Part shown: in pieces, positions 60,185 to 64,000 of the stretch
Layout: every line of letters starts with the position of its first letter
Position numbering within the stretch: the stretch's first letter is position 1
NCBI GenBank assembly: GCA_021414205.1
Contig: JAIOOW010000003.1
Location: 62,001 to 126,000 of the forward strand
Reading direction: 5' to 3'
DNA: 64,000 nt
Source of the DNA: Candidatus Anderseniibacteriota bacterium
GTDB taxonomy: Bacteria > Patescibacteria > Andersenbacteria > UBA10190
Program-made: the position numbers and the translations under genes
Notes under the pieces: generated by a model
Seen by the model: the letters and a program-made list of their open reading frames with translations, nothing else
What the model was told of the DNA's origin: nothing
Database searches by the model: none

Positions 60185-60574
60185 ATGAAATATCTATTAC
60201 CAGTAATTGTATTGGCCGTTTTTGTGTTTGGAGTGTCGTGCGCCCCAGTAAGAGCACAGAGTGGCGGTGATCCGCAAGGCTTCAATGCCGGGCTTGATAG
60301 CGTTAAGCAAATTGCAGGACAGAACGGTCTCAATAATAAACAGCAAACTACAAAGGAGATTTTGCAAACAATCGTCGCGTGGCTTACGTCTTTACTGGCA
60401 ACAGTTGCTCTTATTTCGCTTGTATATGGCGGATACCTATACATATCTTCTCAAGGAGACGAGGGGAATGTATCTAAGGGAAAGGCGATTCTTTTGTATT
60501 CGATTATCGGCCTCATTATTGTTGGATTGGCAGGCGTTATCGTCAACGTTGTCATTAGTGTTGCAACTCAATAA
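60185..60574 (+). CDS. VirB2/TrbC-like pilin subunit 2
   Basis: A 129-residue paralogue of the neighbouring pilins: signal peptide (about 1-27, ending V-R-A-Q), Gly/Asn/Gln-rich stretch, then two membrane helices around a Q-G-D-E-G-N-V-S-K-G loop (about 58-80 and 99-125). It begins 1 nt after the first pilin stops, so translation is coupled. Most divergent of the four. Confidence 0.85.
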   Translation: MKYLLPVIVLAVFVFGVSCAPVRAQSGGDPQGFNAGLDSVKQIAGQNGLNNKQQTTKEILQTIVAWLTSLLATVALISLVYGGYLYISSQGDEGNVSKGKAILLYSIIGLIIVGLAGVIVNVVISVATQ

Positions 60575-60576
60575 CT

Positions 60577-60975
60577 ATGTCTAAATTTACAAAAGCAGCT
60601 ACATTCGTTATCGCAGTTACATCTCTGTCGCTGTTTGTATTTCCAGTTGCTGCGCAGATTACAAAAATTTCTGGTTCCGACTGTTCTCAGCTTGGTATTC
60701 AATGTACAGGAAGCGAAACTTCCACGACGCTTGTTCAGCGCATCACCACAATTGTTAATGCGCTATTAGTTCTTGTAGGGATTATTGCTTCAATTTATCT
60801 GGTGCTTGGCGGAATTCGCTATGTAATGTCGCAAGGGGATGAGCATGAGGCAGAACAAGCAAAGCTCACGATGCTGTACGCAGTTATTGGAATTATTCTA
60901 ATTGGATTATCTGCCGCGATTGTTAATTTTCTTATCTATATTGCTGGCGGTCAAGGTGGAGCAACGGGCCCATAA
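60577..60975 (+). CDS. VirB2/TrbC-like pilin subunit 3
   Basis: A 132-residue pilin-like protein: signal peptide (about 1-27, ending V-A-A-Q), two cysteines (D-C-S-Q-L-G-I-Q-C-T) not found in the other three, then two membrane helices around Y-V-M-S-Q-G-D-E-H-E-A. The helical part is close to the fourth pilin (L-V-L-G-G-I-R-Y and A-A-I-V-N-F are shared), pointing to recent duplication. It starts 2 nt after the second. Confidence 0.86.
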   Translation: MSKFTKAATFVIAVTSLSLFVFPVAAQITKISGSDCSQLGIQCTGSETSTTLVQRITTIVNALLVLVGIIASIYLVLGGIRYVMSQGDEHEAEQAKLTMLYAVIGIILIGLSAAIVNFLIYIAGGQGGATGP

Positions 60976-61046
60976 AATAGTTTGTTGATTATTTTTGTGG
61001 TATATTTTGGATATAAAATATTGAACATGAAGGAGGTGAGTCGTAT

Positions 61047-61397
61047 ATGAACATCAAATCAATCGTTCGCGTTACAACAGGCGCAGTTGCGCTTGCAGTT
61101 TCACCTCTTATTGCGTTCGCACAGGGGTTGCAACCAGCAATTCCATTCGCGAATACGGCTCGAGGAGGTCTCATCCCCGCGATCCTAACAATCGTTAACG
61201 GATTACTCGTTATTTCCGGTATCGTAGCTTCTATCTACTTAGTGTTAGGTGGGGTTCGATACATCATGTCCCAAGGAGAAGAAGGGGAAACAGAGAAAGC
61301 GAAGAATACGATTCTGTATGCAATCATCGGTCTTATCGTTATTGCTCTATCAGCAGCTATCGTAAACTTTATTATCGGCACTGTCGCAGTAGCGTAA
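61047..61397 (+). CDS. VirB2/TrbC-like pilin subunit 4
   Basis: A 116-residue pilin-like protein with signal peptide (about 1-26, ending A-F-A-Q), then helix, Y-I-M-S-Q-G-E-E-G-E-T-E-K-A loop and second helix (L-I-V-I-A-L-S-A-A-I-V-N-F). Unlike the three others it has a strong Shine-Dalgarno (AAGGAGGTG) and 71 nt upstream, with an AT-rich region that may hold its own promoter, and a strong terminator behind it. Probably the most highly expressed, perhaps the main subunit. Confidence 0.88.
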   Translation: MNIKSIVRVTTGAVALAVSPLIAFAQGLQPAIPFANTARGGLIPAILTIVNGLLVISGIVASIYLVLGGVRYIMSQGEEGETEKAKNTILYAIIGLIVIALSAAIVNFIIGTVAVA

Positions 61398-61410
61398 GCA
61401 ATGTTAATCG

Positions 61411-61446
61411 CAAAAACACCCCACCATATTGGCGGGGTGTTTTTTA
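61411..61446 (+). terminator. Terminator after the pilin cluster
   Basis: AACACCCC..GGGGTGTT stem with one internal mismatch and TTTTTT tail, 14 nt after the fourth pilin. It closely resembles the hairpin at 43616-43648. Confidence 0.85.
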
Positions 61447-61465
61447 TTAGTGATATACTGCATAT

Positions 61466-61684
61466 ATGATTAGCAATTCAGGATTCATCGTTGCAAGTAA
61501 TATCGTATACGTTTTGATTGTTGTATTTTTTATATACCGAATGCTTCGCGCAGCGTCTGTGTATAATTGGAATCCCGGTAGAACAGCTGTGCAGCAAAAG
61601 CAAAAGATGAAAATTTTAATAGGTCTTATCGTTATCGCCGTAGTCGGAATAATTGCCGCAATTACAAACATTCTGTTTGGGTAA
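61466..61684 (+). CDS. Small two-helix membrane protein after the pilins
   Basis: A 72-residue membrane protein: helix at about 8-27, a polar loop (N-W-N-P-G-R-T-A-V-Q-Q-K-Q-K) and a second helix at about 48-70. No signal peptide. It lacks the V-N-F pilin end, so I do not call it a pilin, but position and topology suggest an accessory of the same system. No Shine-Dalgarno is visible. Confidence 0.7.
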   Translation: MISNSGFIVASNIVYVLIVVFFIYRMLRAASVYNWNPGRTAVQQKQKMKILIGLIVIAVVGIIAAITNILFG

Positions 61685-61720
61685 AAAAATAAGCCCACAA
61701 GTTTTTTATACTTGTGGGCT
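61682..61720 (-). terminator. Terminator after the 382-residue membrane protein gene
   Basis: Perfect 10-bp stem AGCCCACAAG/CTTGTGGGCT; on the minus strand it is followed by TTATTTTTTTAC. The preceding T-tract overlaps the plus-strand stop. Confidence 0.8.
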
Positions 61721-61746
61721 CGTTCGAGTTGAAAGAGCGACTATAT

Positions 61747-62895
61747 TCATCTTGCTGTGTAGTCAATGTCATAGATCACTTCGATCATGACTTCCCCCTC
61801 AGGAACGTTGGGGGGCTGGATCCGCAAGAATAGATCCTCCTCGTAGCTTGGAACAGAGTATGTTCCGTACAGGTTTGCTGGTCTCGATACAACGGTCTCT
61901 TCCTGAAGAACGTCTCGAAACTTGTTGTTTTCCACCACCCCGATCATTACCTGTCCAGGCTTTTGTTGGACGAGGTCATCTGATAGAGTGATGCCGTTCA
62001 TGTCGGCGTAGCGGATGTAGACCTGCCACAGAGGCGAGTCTGCTCCATTGCCGACTTGTACGGTTCCCCAATCGTACCCGTAACACTCCTGAGGATTTTG
62101 CGGGTTGCGCGTCAATACCCGTTTCGCCGTGGCGATTCGGATATGGTTTGGCAGCGGGAACACTTCTGCTATCACGCGGTTTGATACGCCTCGATAGCCT
62201 AAAGTTTTCACGCCCCAAATTCGAATTGCGTCTCCTCCTGTTACCGAGCCCGTGTTGTATAGCGGGATCGTTTCCTCGTGAGCTAAGTGGTGAGGAGTAG
62301 GCTCGCTTGCCTGTGAGAACAACCTCACCTCTCCTCCGCTCCAATACCCCGGACATGTGTACTTAATTCGGGATCCTCCCAAAAAAGCAAGGTTAATGCC
62401 CAGATACCGAGGCCGTCCATCTAAGGGAACCTCAACATCTACTTTCGCAGGGATGATTTTCCATCCATGTTTTCGCGGACCTTCCACGAAAAACTTGTAC
62501 CGGTCTCCGTTCTCGTTTCGTCGAGCAACAGCTGGTGCCAACTGTTTTTTCGGTGCGGAGGCAGGTGCGTGAGCATTCTGCCAAAGTTTTGTGTTGGCAT
62601 AAGTAACTTGCACAACTCCTAGGTATATCCATGGAAAAACCAAGGATAAGACCCACAAGCATAGCGCCCACCAAGCAACTGTGTATATCGGAGCCTTTTT
62701 TAAAGGCTCGACAAGTGTCTTGTTGAGCAATTCTTTCCACCAGCTTGTTGCAGGAGCAGCAGTAGGCGTACCTGCAGGTGGTGTAGCGGGTGCAGGCTTT
62801 CTGTGTCCTGCTTTGCCTGATTGAGCTCGCGTCCAGATCGCAAAGCTTACGAACAAGATTGCTAGCACGGTTAACGTAATTGCAATTGGCGCCAT
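61747..62895 (-). CDS. Membrane-anchored protein with a large unknown domain, partner of the SPFH gene
   Basis: A 382-residue protein I do not recognise. A first membrane helix (about 4-22) is followed by a Pro/Ala-rich linker (about 30-48), a second helix (about 72-97) and a large beta-rich domain of about 270 residues with motifs such as R-Y-L-G-I-N-L-A-F-L, G-G-D-A-I-R-I-W-G-V-K and Y-I-R-Y-A-D-M-N-G. Only two domain cysteines and many Pro, Gly and Tyr. A strong SD (AAAGGAG) precedes the start. It follows the SPFH gene by 26 nt, so the two are probably one operon and may act together at the membrane. Confidence 0.78.
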   Translation of the reverse strand: MAPIAITLTVLAILFVSFAIWTRAQSGKAGHRKPAPATPPAGTPTAAPATSWWKELLNKTLVEPLKKAPIYTVAWWALCLWVLSLVFPWIYLGVVQVTYANTKLWQNAHAPASAPKKQLAPAVARRNENGDRYKFFVEGPRKHGWKIIPAKVDVEVPLDGRPRYLGINLAFLGGSRIKYTCPGYWSGGEVRLFSQASEPTPHHLAHEETIPLYNTGSVTGGDAIRIWGVKTLGYRGVSNRVIAEVFPLPNHIRIATAKRVLTRNPQNPQECYGYDWGTVQVGNGADSPLWQVYIRYADMNGITLSDDLVQQKPGQVMIGVVENNKFRDVLQEETVVSRPANLYGTYSVPSYEEDLFLRIQPPNVPEGEVMIEVIYDIDYTAR

Positions 62896-62921
62896 CTAGA
62901 CCGTCTCCTTTGGTTCGGTTG

Positions 62922-64000
62922 TTATTTTGAACCTTTTAATAATTTCGATGCAAGGGAGCCTACAACATCTCCTCCTGCCGTTAGAATTGTTCCTTGAGGC
63001 AATTTTTGAAGTGTCTCGGCAGCGATCGCATATCGGCCTGCTGGTGTTCCTGCCTGAGCAGCTAGCTCTTTAGCAAAGGCAGCTTGCCCTTGCCCGATAA
63101 GCTCTAATGCCTCCCTCTCTCCCTCTGCATCGGCAATTCTTGCTTTTGCAAGCAATTTTGCCTTTGCTTCAGCAGACATCGCCTTTGCAACTTCGGGGTC
63201 AGCAGGAAATACGAGCTTCACGTTGAAGTCAAAGAGGGTAAGGGCGGGGCCGATGTCGGCCCGCACAAAATCCTCGATGTGTCTCCTGTCAGTAGTCTTT
63301 TTTGACTCTTCTTCAAGCTTCTCCCAGAGAGTTTTTTTGTCACGAACACCATTTACAAAGGTAAATTGGAGTAATCCGGCTTCTTCGAAGATGGTCCCTA
63401 CGAGATTAAGCATTAAGCGCACTTCAATAATAGGGTCATTGTCGAGCGCTTGTTTCTGGGTAACTGTTGGAAGTGTTCGGTTTGCAGCTTCGCTCACTGC
63501 CGGTTCCAACTCCTCAGAGAAGATGTGTGCAATACAAGGAACGTCATACGGCTTGTATTCTGGCGCGCCCGTTGTGGTATTGAAGCGTTCCAAATATTGA
63601 ACCTCGTGCGGAACTGCCAGGTCTTTGCGATACCCCCCCGGCCCTCGATGAAGCGGAATCTTTGTGAAAAGCATTTGCATGCCTTTCGGATTGTCGCTCA
63701 TTGCAGACGTGATTTCCAGATAAATGGAATTTGGTGCCGAGGGGTAATTCTCGTCAGCAAGCGTATTTGCTTGGGTCGTCGTGAATGGTGATGTGAATTG
63801 CGTGGTGGGTAAGTAGACAGCTTGATTTAGTGGGTAGGGGAAAACCCACGCAATTCCTGAGTCGAATAACCCCGCTCTTCCTTTGCCGAGTCTTGAATAG
63901 CATGCATATGCATCCCCCAAATACACGATAACGATAATTCGATCTATTCGTGTTGTGTGGAGCGCCAAAATTACAAACTCGCCAATTGCGATCGCAGACA
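62922..64000 (-). CDS. SPFH/band 7-domain membrane protein (N-terminus cut by window edge)
   Basis: The frame stays open to the right window edge, so the true start lies outside. The visible part opens with a hydrophobic helix region, then Y-L-G-D-A-Y-A-C-Y-S-R-L-G-K-G-R-A-G-L-F-D-S-G and a P-Y-P-L-N-Q-A-V segment, typical of band 7 proteins. A beta-rich SPFH core and an alpha-helical arm follow (K-A-M-S-A-E-A-K-A-K-L-L-A-K-A-R-I-A-D-A-E-G-E-R-E-A). It ends in a Gly-rich tail. Flotillin- or prohibitin-like scaffold, possibly with the next gene. Confidence 0.85.
   Translation of the reverse strand, partial: SAIAIGEFVILALHTTRIDRIIVIVYLGDAYACYSRLGKGRAGLFDSGIAWVFPYPLNQAVYLPTTQFTSPFTTTQANTLADENYPSAPNSIYLEITSAMSDNPKGMQMLFTKIPLHRGPGGYRKDLAVPHEVQYLERFNTTTGAPEYKPYDVPCIAHIFSEELEPAVSEAANRTLPTVTQKQALDNDPIIEVRLMLNLVGTIFEEAGLLQFTFVNGVRDKKTLWEKLEEESKKTTDRRHIEDFVRADIGPALTLFDFNVKLVFPADPEVAKAMSAEAKAKLLAKARIADAEGEREALELIGQGQAAFAKELAAQAGTPAGRYAIAAETLQKLPQGTILTAGGDVVGSLASKLLKGSK

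Overview
The window looks like chromosome of a Patescibacteria/CPR bacterium, most like the Parcubacteria. This is inference from gene content: compact single-copy information genes, a shortened SMC, a PrgI/VirB6/VirB2-type secretion or pilus gene set next to housekeeping genes, single-copy rRNA genes, and many genes without a Shine-Dalgarno sequence. UGA is used as a stop, so this is genetic code 11, and the 16S 3' end keeps an intact anti-Shine-Dalgarno. There are 67 protein genes (two cut by the window edges), 14 tRNAs and one copy each of 5S, 23S and 16S rRNA.

Layout. 1-6.2 kb (minus): type IV secretion-like membrane proteins (PrgI, VirB6-like, several anchored or secreted proteins). 6.2-18.6 kb: rsmA, uvrD, a LysM/M23 peptidase, HU, ymdB, nrnA-rbfA-infB, nucleotide-related hydrolases and small genes, with tRNA-Gly, -Pro and -Ser. 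18.7-27.4 kb: the rRNA locus, all minus, split into separate transcription units: 16S with its own promoter and terminator, then tRNA-Ile, cca, a small membrane gene, tRNA-Ala and an MscS-type gene, then 23S-5S with its own promoter. 27.3-33.6 kb: a translation, RNA-processing and chromosome gene run (rpmF, nusB, rnc, smc, rpsP, khpA, trmD, PAP2-like). 33.7-37.9 kb: ftsH, two tRNAs and an AT-rich accessory operon led by a HigBA-type toxin-antitoxin pair. 37.9-44.3 kb: MacAB-like exporter, RluA-type pseudouridine synthase, rplS and two secreted cell-wall proteins. 44.4-54.5 kb (minus): a four-tRNA array, DNA repair (UDG, endonuclease IV), RNase Y, ClpP, trigger factor, NusA, YraN, a degenerate P-type-ATPase-like protein, an O-antigen-ligase-like protein and ribosomal protein S1. 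54.6-61.7 kb (plus): MBL hydrolase, gyrA, a methyltransferase, a solute-binding lipoprotein and four tandem VirB2-like pilins. 61.7-64 kb (minus): an SPFH protein followed by an unknown two-helix membrane protein.

How it works together. A recurring promoter style stands out: a -10 box (TANNNT) lying 6-7 nt before the start codon, giving essentially leaderless mRNAs, sometimes overlapping the stop codon of the previous gene. Two other genes begin 2-3 nt after a tRNA, so tRNA 3' processing would also free leaderless mRNAs. Canonical SD sites are used by a minority (zinc-ribbon gene, asparaginase-like gene, MscS-like gene, fourth pilin, SPFH partner gene).

Strongest leads: the split rRNA locus with cca between 16S and 23S; the leaderless promoter grammar; a P-type-ATPase-like pseudoenzyme without a membrane domain; a hinge-less mini-SMC; a four-gene toxin-antitoxin-led operon; and two adjacent anchored proteins in the secretion locus that share a C-terminal domain.
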